From NCBI GenBank assembly GCA_020853175.1, contig JADYZK010000392.1, positions 1 through 6,922 of the forward strand: DNA of 6,922 nucleotides, given 5' to 3'. Both the position numbers and the translations under genes were made by a program. Under the pieces are notes generated by a model. The model was not told the DNA's origin. It did no database searches and worked only from the letters and a program-made list of their open reading frames with translations. Position 1 is the stretch's first letter; every line of letters begins with the position of its first letter. Source of the DNA: Bacteroidales bacterium. GTDB lineage: Bacteria; Bacteroidota; Bacteroidia; Bacteroidales; F082. Below are positions 1-5,275 of the stretch, piece after piece.

Positions 1-117
1 AATTTGGAGAGTTTCTATCCCTTTATTGAGGTGGTTTTTCAAATCAAAGACGAAAGCCATTACCATGTTCCGATTACGCTATCAGCTTTTGGATATTCAA
101 CTTATCGCGGGAATTGA
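1..117 (+). CDS. uraH: 5-hydroxyisourate hydrolase (transthyretin-like), 3' end only
   Basis: Frame 1 is open from the left edge to a TGA at 115-117 and encodes the last 38 residues of a transthyretin-like protein. The residues FYP (5-7 of the fragment), the HYHVP block (20-24) and the terminal YRG (35-37) after GYST match the C-terminus of 5-hydroxyisourate hydrolase. This enzyme hydrolyses 5-hydroxyisourate, the product of urate oxidation, to OHCU on the way to allantoin. The family normally ends in the signature YRGS, with HVPLLLSP-type sequence before it. Here the last residue is Asn (codon aat) and the usual Pro before FGYST is Ala. The start and the N-terminal active-site His lie outside the window. 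The family call is firm from the C-terminal signature. Activity is less certain because of the altered final residue. Confidence 0.88.
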   Translation, partial: NLESFYPFIEVVFQIKDESHYHVPITLSAFGYSTYRGN

Positions 118-148
118 TTTCATTTTCTAATCCTTAAAATGTAGTCGT

Positions 149-183
149 TTTGGAGTTTGATGCATAAAAAACCAATATTTTTG
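149..183 (+). promoter_or_regulatory. Candidate Bacteroidota-type promoter of the VOC gene
   Basis: TATTTTTG at 176-183 matches the Bacteroidota -7 consensus TAnnTTTG. TTTG occurs upstream at 149-152 (23-bp gap) and again at 156-159 (16-bp gap), which bracket the usual spacing. Transcription would begin near 190, so the ATG at 207 would have a short leader and the TTG at 201 would be nearly leaderless. Confidence 0.5.
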
Positions 184-206
184 ATGAATTGTAAAATCAA
201 TTGATC

Positions 207-599
207 ATGAATCGTATCCTACATTTTGAAATTATTCTATATGTCGCTGATCAGGAGATTAGCTGCAATTTTTACCAAGCTATCCTTCGTTGTGCCCCCT
301 CAATTCATGTGCAAGGTATGACAGAGTTTATGTTGTTCGACAATTGTAAACTCGGGTTGATGCCCAACAGCGGCATGGCAAAAATACTTTCCGACAAGTT
401 GCCTCATCCTGCCATGGGCTTTGGCATTCCGCGTTGTGAACTATATTTGCTTGTCAACGATGTTCAGTTTGAATTTGACCATGCGTTAAAAAGTGGTGCC
501 AAATTGATCAGTCCAATAGCCGACAGAAATTGGGGAGATAAGGTGTGCTATTTCGCTGATCCTGATGGACATATCATAGCTTTTGCTGAAAGAATGTAG
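207..599 (+). CDS. VOC superfamily (glyoxalase / bleomycin-resistance fold) protein
   Basis: This 130-residue protein has the two beta-alpha-beta-beta-beta halves of the vicinal-oxygen-chelate fold. The first half opens with FEIILYVAD followed by an FY helix (residues 7-23). The second opens with CELYLLVND (77-85) and closes with YFADPDGHIIAFAE (115-128). Candidate metal ligands are E8, E78 and E128, at the positions usually held by His/Glu. The end of the first half (KLGLMP, 48-53) lacks an obvious fourth ligand. Such proteins act as glyoxalases, dioxygenases, isomerases or drug-binding proteins, and the substrate cannot be told from sequence. The open frame begins at a TTG at 201, but I prefer ATG 207 because it follows a -7 box at a normal distance and gives a standard first strand. 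It lies 89 bp after uraH on the same strand but appears to have its own promoter, so a role in urate breakdown is only a possibility. Confidence 0.85.
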   Translation: MNRILHFEIILYVADQEISCNFYQAILRCAPSIHVQGMTEFMLFDNCKLGLMPNSGMAKILSDKLPHPAMGFGIPRCELYLLVNDVQFEFDHALKSGAKLISPIADRNWGDKVCYFADPDGHIIAFAERM

Positions 600-749
600 T
601 GATCTAACATGCACTTACCAACAATTACGATAGAAAATGAACGGCAAATTAATAATCAATGTAGATTTTACTTGTATTGAATATGATGAACACTATTTTC
701 ATCAGCTTGTTGAAATAAAATTGAAAACACAAGCAAGTCAATAAGTAGT

Positions 750-1589
750 TTATTGGGTGATCAGGACCTTATGAACAAATAATTTCTTGTCGTAAACCAC
801 GCGCAAAAAGTATAAACCTGCGTTCAGTTTTGTGCCATTTTCAACTGTTCCATCCCAGTAAAAGGCATTGATTCCTTGCGGCAAATCTTCGTTTACAAGC
901 TCAGAAAGGCGTTTTCCATTTTGGTCATACACCGAAATGTTGACAAATTGCTGCTTCGGTAAGTCAAAGCTTACATTTATCTTGTCGCTGAAGGGGTTTG
1001 GGAAAGTTTTAAATTGAAGAAGCTGCTCCAAATCATCATTTATCCCAACATTCAGCGGGGTGTAATTCAACACCATGTTTTTAAAATAGGTTTCATCGGG
1101 AACATTCATCGCAACAACATCTGTACTTTTTGTAAACGTAACAGAGGTTGATGGGCCGGCTGCGCCTCCGCTGTTGGAGTTGCGACTGGTATATTCAACC
1201 CACATTTGATAGGTACCGTCAGGAACAATATTTCCACTTAAATCGCGACAATCCCAGCTGATGGTTTGGGTTGTGTGATTGGACAAAGTGGCTCCGGTTA
1301 TGGCACTGATGCTGTTGTTTCCAGATGAGGCGTTCCACTTAATGAGATGTTGTTTGCGGCTGGCAGCCATCACTTTACGCGAAATAACAAAATTTCCTTG
1401 GGCATCTTTTACCCAGATTGCCAACACGTTTTTTGGCGAATAGCTGGCTCCGTTGCTAACGGTAAGAACCGTAAAAGAAACAATGCCGTCGGTTGAAGCA
1501 GCCTCTGCTTTAATGGGTTGTATGCCTGCCAACAGAAACAGGAAAAGTGAAACAAAAAGTGAAGTGGTTTTAAGATTGAAGATTTTCAT
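750..1589 (-). CDS. T9SS-exported DUF2271-like protein with a flavinylation-like motif
   Basis: The protein has 279 residues from the ATG at 1589. It starts with a signal peptide: basic KIFNLK, hydrophobic 11-22, probable cleavage after A-E-A at 28-30. Residues 35 to about 155 resemble DUF2271 periplasmic domains: an Ig-like strand with AIWVKD (57-62), HLIKW (81-85), ITGATLS (97-103), then WDCRDLSGN and VPDGTYQMWVEY (112-133). Residues 196-279 form a type A T9SS sorting domain (FPNPF, ISVYDQNG, W-DG, LNAGLYFLRV, KVLI), so the protein should cross the outer membrane and be anchored at the surface or released. The frame extends to a TTG at 1628, but that overlaps the candidate promoter and spoils the signal peptide, so ATG 1589 is chosen. 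Ligand and function are unknown. The DUF2271 assignment is from recalled motif layout and is less certain than the T9SS domain. Confidence 0.88.
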   Translation of the reverse strand: MKIFNLKTTSLFVSLFLFLLAGIQPIKAEAASTDGIVSFTVLTVSNGASYSPKNVLAIWVKDAQGNFVISRKVMAASRKQHLIKWNASSGNNSISAITGATLSNHTTQTISWDCRDLSGNIVPDGTYQMWVEYTSRNSNSGGAAGPSTSVTFTKSTDVVAMNVPDETYFKNMVLNYTPLNVGINDDLEQLLQFKTFPNPFSDKINVSFDLPKQQFVNISVYDQNGKRLSELVNEDLPQGINAFYWDGTVENGTKLNAGLYFLRVVYDKKLFVHKVLITQ

Positions 1590-1615
1590 ACGGCTTTTAT
1601 GTTTTTGAATGAGGA

Positions 1616-1648
1616 CAAAAATACTCAAATATGCATGCTATCATACAA
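1616..1648 (-). promoter_or_regulatory. Candidate promoter of the T9SS-exported protein gene
   Basis: On the minus strand, TATTTTTG (1623 down to 1616) matches the -7 consensus TAnnTTTG. A TTG at 1648-1646 lies 22 bp upstream, within the range for the -33 element. Initiation near 1610 would leave a leader of about 20 nt before the ATG at 1589 and would exclude the upstream TTG start. Confidence 0.5.
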
Positions 1649-1720
1649 TGAGTTATGAATTACCTGATGGAGAATCCATCGAAAGCTTAAGTGCCACACA
1701 ATGTAAAAAATAGGGGAATA

Positions 1721-1749
1721 AAAAAAGCCTCATTTTCTGAGGCTTTTTT
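1721..1749 (-). terminator. Rho-independent terminator after tRNA-Lys
   Basis: A perfect 12-bp stem (1721-1732 with 1738-1749, core GCCTCA/TGAGGC) encloses a 5-nt loop. The A-tract on one side and T-tract on the other make it symmetric, so it could stop transcription in either direction. It lies one base past the 3' end of the minus-strand tRNA gene, which it most likely terminates. It also separates that gene from the secreted-protein gene downstream. Confidence 0.88.
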
Positions 1750-1750
1750 G

Positions 1751-1823
1751 TGATTTGTCCGGGATTCGAACCCGGGACCCTTTGCTTAAAAGGCAAATGC
1801 TCTACCGGCTGAGCTAACAAATC
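1751..1823 (-). tRNA. tRNA-Lys, anticodon TTT
   Basis: The minus strand folds as a complete 73-nt cloverleaf. The acceptor stem is GATTTGT/ACAAATC with discriminator A. The D arm is GCTC/GAGC with loop AGCCGGTA, and the anticodon stem is TTTGC/GCAAA around loop CTTTTAA. The variable region is GGGTC, and the T arm CCGGG/CCCGG carries the TTCGAAT loop. The anticodon TTT is at 1788-1790 and reads AAA/AAG lysine codons. The 3' CCA is not encoded (CAA follows), so it must be added after transcription. There is no intron or mismatch in any stem. Confidence 0.97.
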
Positions 1824-1839
1824 ATCCGTTTTAGAGGTG

Positions 1840-1869
1840 CAAAAGTAGGTAAAAAATCAATATTACCAA
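1840..1869 (-). promoter_or_regulatory. Promoter of tRNA-Lys
   Basis: On the minus strand, TACTTTTG (1847 down to 1840) is an exact TAnnTTTG -7 box. A TTG at 1869-1867 lies 19 bp upstream, the ideal -33 spacing for Bacteroidota. The -7 box ends 16 bp before the 5' end of the tRNA, as expected for a short precursor leader. This is one of the best-formed promoters in the window. Confidence 0.65.
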
Positions 1870-1891
1870 GGATAATTTGACCTTTTTTTAA

Positions 1892-2503
1892 TTATTGTAG
1901 TTCTCCTTTGCCTTGTCTAACGATAACTATCTCATTGTTAGTACAATCAACGATAGTACTTGGTTGATTTCCACCACTTCCACCGTCAATGACAATGTCA
2001 ACTTTGTCTTTAAAGTTCTCGTAAATTATTTCAGGATCGGTGGTGTATTCAATAAATTTGTCATCATCGTGGATGCTGGTAGTCATTATCGGATGCATTA
2101 ATTCTTGAACTAAGAGCTGGATGATGGGTTCGTTGGGAATGCGAATTCCGACCGTCTTTTTTTTACTTTGAAAGAGTTTTGGAATGTTTCCGTTGGCTTC
2201 TAAAATAAAAGTAAATGGTCCGGGCAGGTTTCTGCGCATTAACTTATACACATCGGTAGAGATGGGTCGTGTGAATTCGGCCAACATACTCAGGTTGTCA
2301 AAAATAAAAGAGAAATTGGCTTTTTCTTTTTTGATTCCTTTGATTTGGGCAATCCTATCAACAGCCTTGGCATGCTGAATGCTGCATCCCAAAGCATAAA
2401 TCGTATCGGTAGGAAAAATTACCAAACCACCGGAATTTAGGCAATCAATCACGGTTTTAATAGCTCGAGGCGATGGATTTTCAGGATAAATTTTTAAAAA
2501 CAT
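1892..2503 (-). CDS. Sua5/YrdC/YciO family protein, YciO-like
   Basis: This 203-residue single-domain protein aligns by eye over its full length with E. coli YciO (about 206 residues). Shared blocks are GGLVIFPTDTIYALGC (25-40), NFSFIFDNLS (63-72), LPGPFTFIL (93-101), KKTVGIRIP (115-123), TTSI (141-144), PSTIVD (181-186) and VRQGKGE (195-201). The family's characterised members, TsaC/Sua5, make threonylcarbamoyl-AMP from threonine, bicarbonate and ATP for the t6A37 modification of ANN-decoding tRNAs. YciO proteins share the fold but do not simply replace TsaC, and their role is less settled. Here the TsaC KxR motif reads K55-G-I-K58, and the SxN motif reads S143-I-H145. No C-terminal Sua5 domain is present. 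The ATG at 2503 gives an N-terminus matching YciO. Many bacteria carry both a true TsaC and a YciO, so the t6A enzyme may be elsewhere in the genome. Confidence 0.9.
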   Translation of the reverse strand: MFLKIYPENPSPRAIKTVIDCLNSGGLVIFPTDTIYALGCSIQHAKAVDRIAQIKGIKKEKANFSFIFDNLSMLAEFTRPISTDVYKLMRRNLPGPFTFILEANGNIPKLFQSKKKTVGIRIPNEPIIQLLVQELMHPIMTTSIHDDDKFIEYTTDPEIIYENFKDKVDIVIDGGSGGNQPSTIVDCTNNEIVIVRQGKGELQ

Positions 2504-2521
2504 AACAGCAGTTTAAGGCTG

Positions 2522-2552
2522 TAAATATACGACTAACTTGAGCAGAAACCAA
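2522..2552 (-). promoter_or_regulatory. Weak candidate promoter of the yciO-like gene
   Basis: On the minus strand, TATATTTA (2529 down to 2522) matches seven of eight positions of the -7 consensus counting the free ones. A TTG at 2552-2550 lies 20 bp upstream. Initiation would fall close to the ATG at 2503. With a mismatch in the final G this is tentative, and co-transcription with the zinc-ribbon gene 160 bp upstream remains possible. Confidence 0.3.
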
Positions 2553-2663
2553 CGATAGGTTTGTTTGTGAAGTGTTTTTTCATCCGAACCCGATTTTAAA
2601 ACCGCCCAGTTGAATAAGCTTTTCAATTCAATAAAGCTGTCAATGATATTCTGTGCCTATGGG

Positions 2664-3017
2664 TTAAATGTCTCTGTTTTTTACCAAGGCAAAAAAATCG
2701 TTCTCCAAAGGCAGATAGCCATAGTCATAAACGAAATAGTAAGTGCGGGCGTCACGGGTGGTGTAGATGCTCGTGAAATACTTGAATTGAAAACCTTCCT
2801 TTTCTAAAGTGCTTTTTTTGACTTTAGTTTTGCCGTCGGGATTGAGTTTGGAAAGGATGGCCCTGTTTTTTTTCAAGGTATTGTTGATGTTGCGAATAAA
2901 AGGGGAGGCATCAGCATGGGCTTTCTGGTAATGAGCTGAACGGCACTGATCGTTACAAAACTTTTTGTCGGCTCTCCCAATTAAAGATTCACCACATTCT
3001 AAACATTTCTTGTCCAT
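2664..3017 (-). CDS. Small zinc-ribbon protein of unknown function
   Basis: This is a predicted 117-residue cytoplasmic protein. Its N-terminus carries four cysteines, C5-x2-C8 and C21-x3-C25, in the setting CLEC...KKFCNDQCR, a treble-clef or zinc-ribbon knuckle like the DUF2116 type. A basic, probably helical stretch (about 40-70, rich in Lys and Asn) follows. The C-terminal part is aromatic-rich (FKYFTSIYTT, YYFVYDYGYLPLEND, 79-107) and probably forms beta strands. I recall similar proteins in Bacteroidota genomes but know of no established function; binding to nucleic acid or to a protein partner would be a guess. The frame stays open to 3206, overlapping the argS 3' end, but the extra residues look like noncoding translation. 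A -7 box at 3048-3055 puts the transcript start upstream of the ATG at 3017, which also begins the conserved domain directly. Confidence 0.8.
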   Translation of the reverse strand: MDKKCLECGESLIGRADKKFCNDQCRSAHYQKAHADASPFIRNINNTLKKNRAILSKLNPDGKTKVKKSTLEKEGFQFKYFTSIYTTRDARTYYFVYDYGYLPLENDFFALVKNRDI

Positions 3018-3047
3018 GACGTTAGTGCTTATTGTTTCAATCATCTG

Positions 3048-3080
3048 CAAAGATAAAAAACAAGCGATAACTTCGTTCAA
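3048..3080 (-). promoter_or_regulatory. Candidate promoter of the zinc-ribbon gene
   Basis: On the minus strand, TATCTTTG (3055 down to 3048) is an exact TAnnTTTG box. A TTG at 3080-3078 lies 22 bp upstream. Its place between the argS stop and the ATG at 3017 suggests the gene has its own transcript and supports the short start. A 14-bp palindrome (TGAGATTGATCTCA, 3086-3099) sits just upstream of the -33 element. Confidence 0.5.
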
Positions 3081-3177
3081 CTTCCTGAGATTGATCTCAT
3101 CAAAAACAAGAAGGCATCGCAAAATGTTTTGGAAACAAAACGATTTTTTGACCTTGCTTTCAATTTTTGATGAAATA

Positions 3178-4959
3178 TTACATCTTCTCCGGCATCTCCA
3201 TTCCAATGAGCGTTCCGGCTGTTTTAAGCACCTGTGCGGTGAGGCTGCTGATGCCGATCCGGAAGCTTCTCAAATCACTGTCGTCTTCTTTAAAGATAGG
3301 TGAGGCCTGATAAAACTGGTTGAACTCTTTTGAGAGCTCAAACATAAAATTGGCCACAAGGGCCGGACTGCGGTTTTCGCCGGCTTGCTCAACGATGTTT
3401 GGAAAGGAGTGCAATAGTTTTAGCAACGACTTTTCTTTTGGTTGGGTTTCTTTGAGTGTCGTTTTTGCTTTCGTGCTGATGTTGGCCAACTGCGCTTTGC
3501 GAATGATGGAACGTATTCGGGCATGGGTATATTGAATGAAAGGGCCTGTATTACCATTAAAATCAATGGATTCCGTTGGATTAAACATCATTGTTTTTTT
3601 TGGATCCACCTTTAGCATGAAATATTTTAAGGCACCCAGACCAATTAGGCGGTATAAGGAATCTGCTTCTTTTTCAGATAATTCATCGGATTTACCCAAA
3701 GTTTCGGTGGTTAGTTTAGCTGTGGCAATCATTTCATCCATTAGGTCATCGGCATCAACAACGGTACCTTCGCGCGATTTCATCTTGCCTTCGGGCAGCT
3801 CTACCATTCCATACGACAGATGTTCAATGCCCGAGGCCCATTCGCGGCCCAATTTCTTTAATACTATTTTTAACACGTCAAAGTGATAATTCTGCTCATT
3901 TCCAACAACATATATCATTTTTTGTGGATAAAGGCTGGTGGCACGTTGCTCTGCAGTACCCAAATCTTGGGTCATATATACCGAGGTGCCATCGGAGCGA
4001 AGGAGAAGTTTTTCATCCAATCCATCGGCCGTGAGGTCGCACCAAATACTTCCGTCAGGTTTTTTAACAAAGATATTTTTTGAAAGTCCTTCAAAAACAA
4101 TTGCTTTGCCTAACAGATAAGTCTCTGATTCGTAATAAATGATGTCGAAATCAACACCTAATTTTTTATAGGTTGAATCAAATCCTGCATACACCCAGCC
4201 GTTCATGGTGCTCCACAGTTGCTTTGTCTCGGTGTCGTTGGCTTCCCATTTGCGCAGCATTTGCTGCGCTTGAACCATTAGAGGTGCATTTTTGGCAGCG
4301 TTTTCTTGGGTTTCTCCTTCGGAAACAAGCGTCGCGATTTCTTTCTTCAGCTCCTGATCGAAACGAACGTACATGGCACCAACCAGCTTATCTCCTTTCA
4401 GATCAGCTTCTTCCGGAGTTTGTTTCCCCCATTTTTGCCAAGCAATCATTGATTTGCAGATATGAATGCCGCGGTCGTTTACCAAATTTACTTTGGTCAC
4501 TTTATAGCCATTGGCTTTCAAAATTTCGGCCACACTCCATCCCAAAAGGTTGTTCCTGATATGACCAAGATGCAGCGGCTTATTGGTGTTGGGCGAGGAG
4601 TATTCAATGACGATGTGCTCGTTTTTGGGAGCAGTGGCTTTACCGAATGTCAGATTTTCAAGATTTTGATTATAAAAATCAATCCAATAACTGTCATCCA
4701 TCAGCAAATTTAAAAAGCCTTTTACCACGTTAAATCGCTTAATAAGAGCGTTTTCGAGCAGCATTTGTTGGCCAATTTCATTGGCGATCTTTTCTGGCGA
4801 TTGATGCAGTTGTTTGGTAAAAGGAAAAACAACCAGAGTCATGTCTCCTTCAAATTCGGTTCTTGTTTTTTGAAAACTGACGAACTTTTGTTCGGGTTGT
4901 TGTTGATAAAGATGGGTGTAAGCGCTTATAAAAGCCTCATTTAGAATAGATTCAAGCAT
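3178..4959 (-). CDS. argS: Arginyl-tRNA synthetase
   Basis: This class I aminoacyl-tRNA synthetase of 593 residues charges tRNA-Arg with arginine using ATP in the cytoplasm. The N-terminal additional domain (about 1-100) precedes the Rossmann catalytic core. The core opens with EYSSPNTNKPLHLGH (119-133), containing the HIGH signature as HLGH at 130-133. NLVNDRG (158-164) and QDLGTAEQR (331-339) are family blocks. The KMSKS-equivalent reads KMKSREG at 392-398; most ArgS proteins have a degenerate form such as KMSTR, so this is within family variation. The C-terminal DALR anticodon-binding domain starts near 472 (GPFIQYTHARIRS) and runs to the end, closing with GMEMPEKM as is usual. Length is normal and nothing is broken. 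The start at ATG 4959 gives a complete N-terminal domain. It is transcribed away from the cDPG-synthetase-like gene. Confidence 0.98.
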   Translation of the reverse strand: MLESILNEAFISAYTHLYQQQPEQKFVSFQKTRTEFEGDMTLVVFPFTKQLHQSPEKIANEIGQQMLLENALIKRFNVVKGFLNLLMDDSYWIDFYNQNLENLTFGKATAPKNEHIVIEYSSPNTNKPLHLGHIRNNLLGWSVAEILKANGYKVTKVNLVNDRGIHICKSMIAWQKWGKQTPEEADLKGDKLVGAMYVRFDQELKKEIATLVSEGETQENAAKNAPLMVQAQQMLRKWEANDTETKQLWSTMNGWVYAGFDSTYKKLGVDFDIIYYESETYLLGKAIVFEGLSKNIFVKKPDGSIWCDLTADGLDEKLLLRSDGTSVYMTQDLGTAEQRATSLYPQKMIYVVGNEQNYHFDVLKIVLKKLGREWASGIEHLSYGMVELPEGKMKSREGTVVDADDLMDEMIATAKLTTETLGKSDELSEKEADSLYRLIGLGALKYFMLKVDPKKTMMFNPTESIDFNGNTGPFIQYTHARIRSIIRKAQLANISTKAKTTLKETQPKEKSLLKLLHSFPNIVEQAGENRSPALVANFMFELSKEFNQFYQASPIFKEDDSDLRSFRIGISSLTAQVLKTAGTLIGMEMPEKM

Positions 4960-4990
4960 TGTGGCGGATAAAGATTGTCAAATTAACCTG

Positions 4991-4998
4991 CAAAAATA
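4991..4998 (-). promoter_or_regulatory. argS: Candidate -7 element of argS
   Basis: On the minus strand the octamer reads TATTTTTG, identical to the -7 boxes proposed for the VOC and secreted-protein genes. It ends 31 bp before the argS ATG. No convincing TTG is present 17-23 bp upstream, so this rests on the -7 box alone. I see no T-box leader, as expected outside Gram-positive bacteria. Confidence 0.4.
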
Positions 4999-5230
4999 GT
5001 AAAAGTAAGGATGGAAGCTTTTTACTTTTTTATTTTATGCACTAAATTAGGCTGTTTTTGCTGAAGAAATGAAGTAAAACAGTGTAATTTTCACTTTTTT
5101 TGCGGTGGAAATTGAAATGGAATAAAATAATGTTATTTTTTTAACAATCTAATAAGTTATAGATGAGTTATTTATAAAAAATATTTTTGAGTAAATGTGA
5201 TAGTCGTTCGATTTTGGACACACAAAAAAT

Positions 5231-5238
5231 TACATTTG
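5231..5238 (+). promoter_or_regulatory. Candidate -7 element of the cDPGS-like gene
   Basis: TACATTTG at 5231-5238 is an exact TAnnTTTG match, 37 bp before the ATG at 5276. Upstream, TTTG at 5213-5216 is too close (14-bp gap), while TTCG at 5207-5210 has a 20-bp gap but a mismatch. The -33 element is therefore weak or absent. Confidence 0.45.
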
Positions 5239-5275
5239 TGGATCAAAATAATTTTTCAAACCTAAATAGTTTTTT

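Larger units (their letters stand above)
4960..5275. other. AT-rich divergent intergenic region between argS and the cDPGS-like gene
   Basis: These 316 bp separate two divergently transcribed genes. The ends hold candidate -7 boxes for argS (4991-4998) and for the cDPGS-like gene (5231-5238). The middle (about 5010-5200) is very AT-rich, with T- and A-tracts and short palindromes such as AATAATGTTATT near 5125. I see no coding frame, RNA gene, riboswitch fold or long repeat in it. Confidence 0.6.

Noticed and set aside
684..704. Hairpin (7-bp arms TGATGAA/TTCATCA, 7-nt loop) between the converging VOC and secreted-protein genes
   Set aside because: The stem is short and AT-rich with no T-tract on either side, so I do not call it a terminator. 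I see nothing else supportable in 600-749.
1590..1628. Upstream TTG start for the secreted protein
   Set aside because: It would put 13 polar residues before a clean signal peptide and overlaps the -7 box at 1616-1623.
3018..3206. N-terminal extension of the zinc-ribbon frame, up to 63 residues overlapping argS
   Set aside because: It overlaps the argS 3' end on the same strand, spans the candidate promoter at 3048-3080, and has no domain-like character. The zinc knuckle begins right after the ATG at 3017.
4173..4559. 128-residue plus-strand frame inside argS
   Set aside because: It is antisense to the argS catalytic core, with low-quality composition and no family features.
4960..5275. Possible small RNA or riboswitch in the divergent region
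   Set aside because: Only AT-rich short palindromes are visible, with no stable GC-containing stem, conserved aptamer core or terminator.
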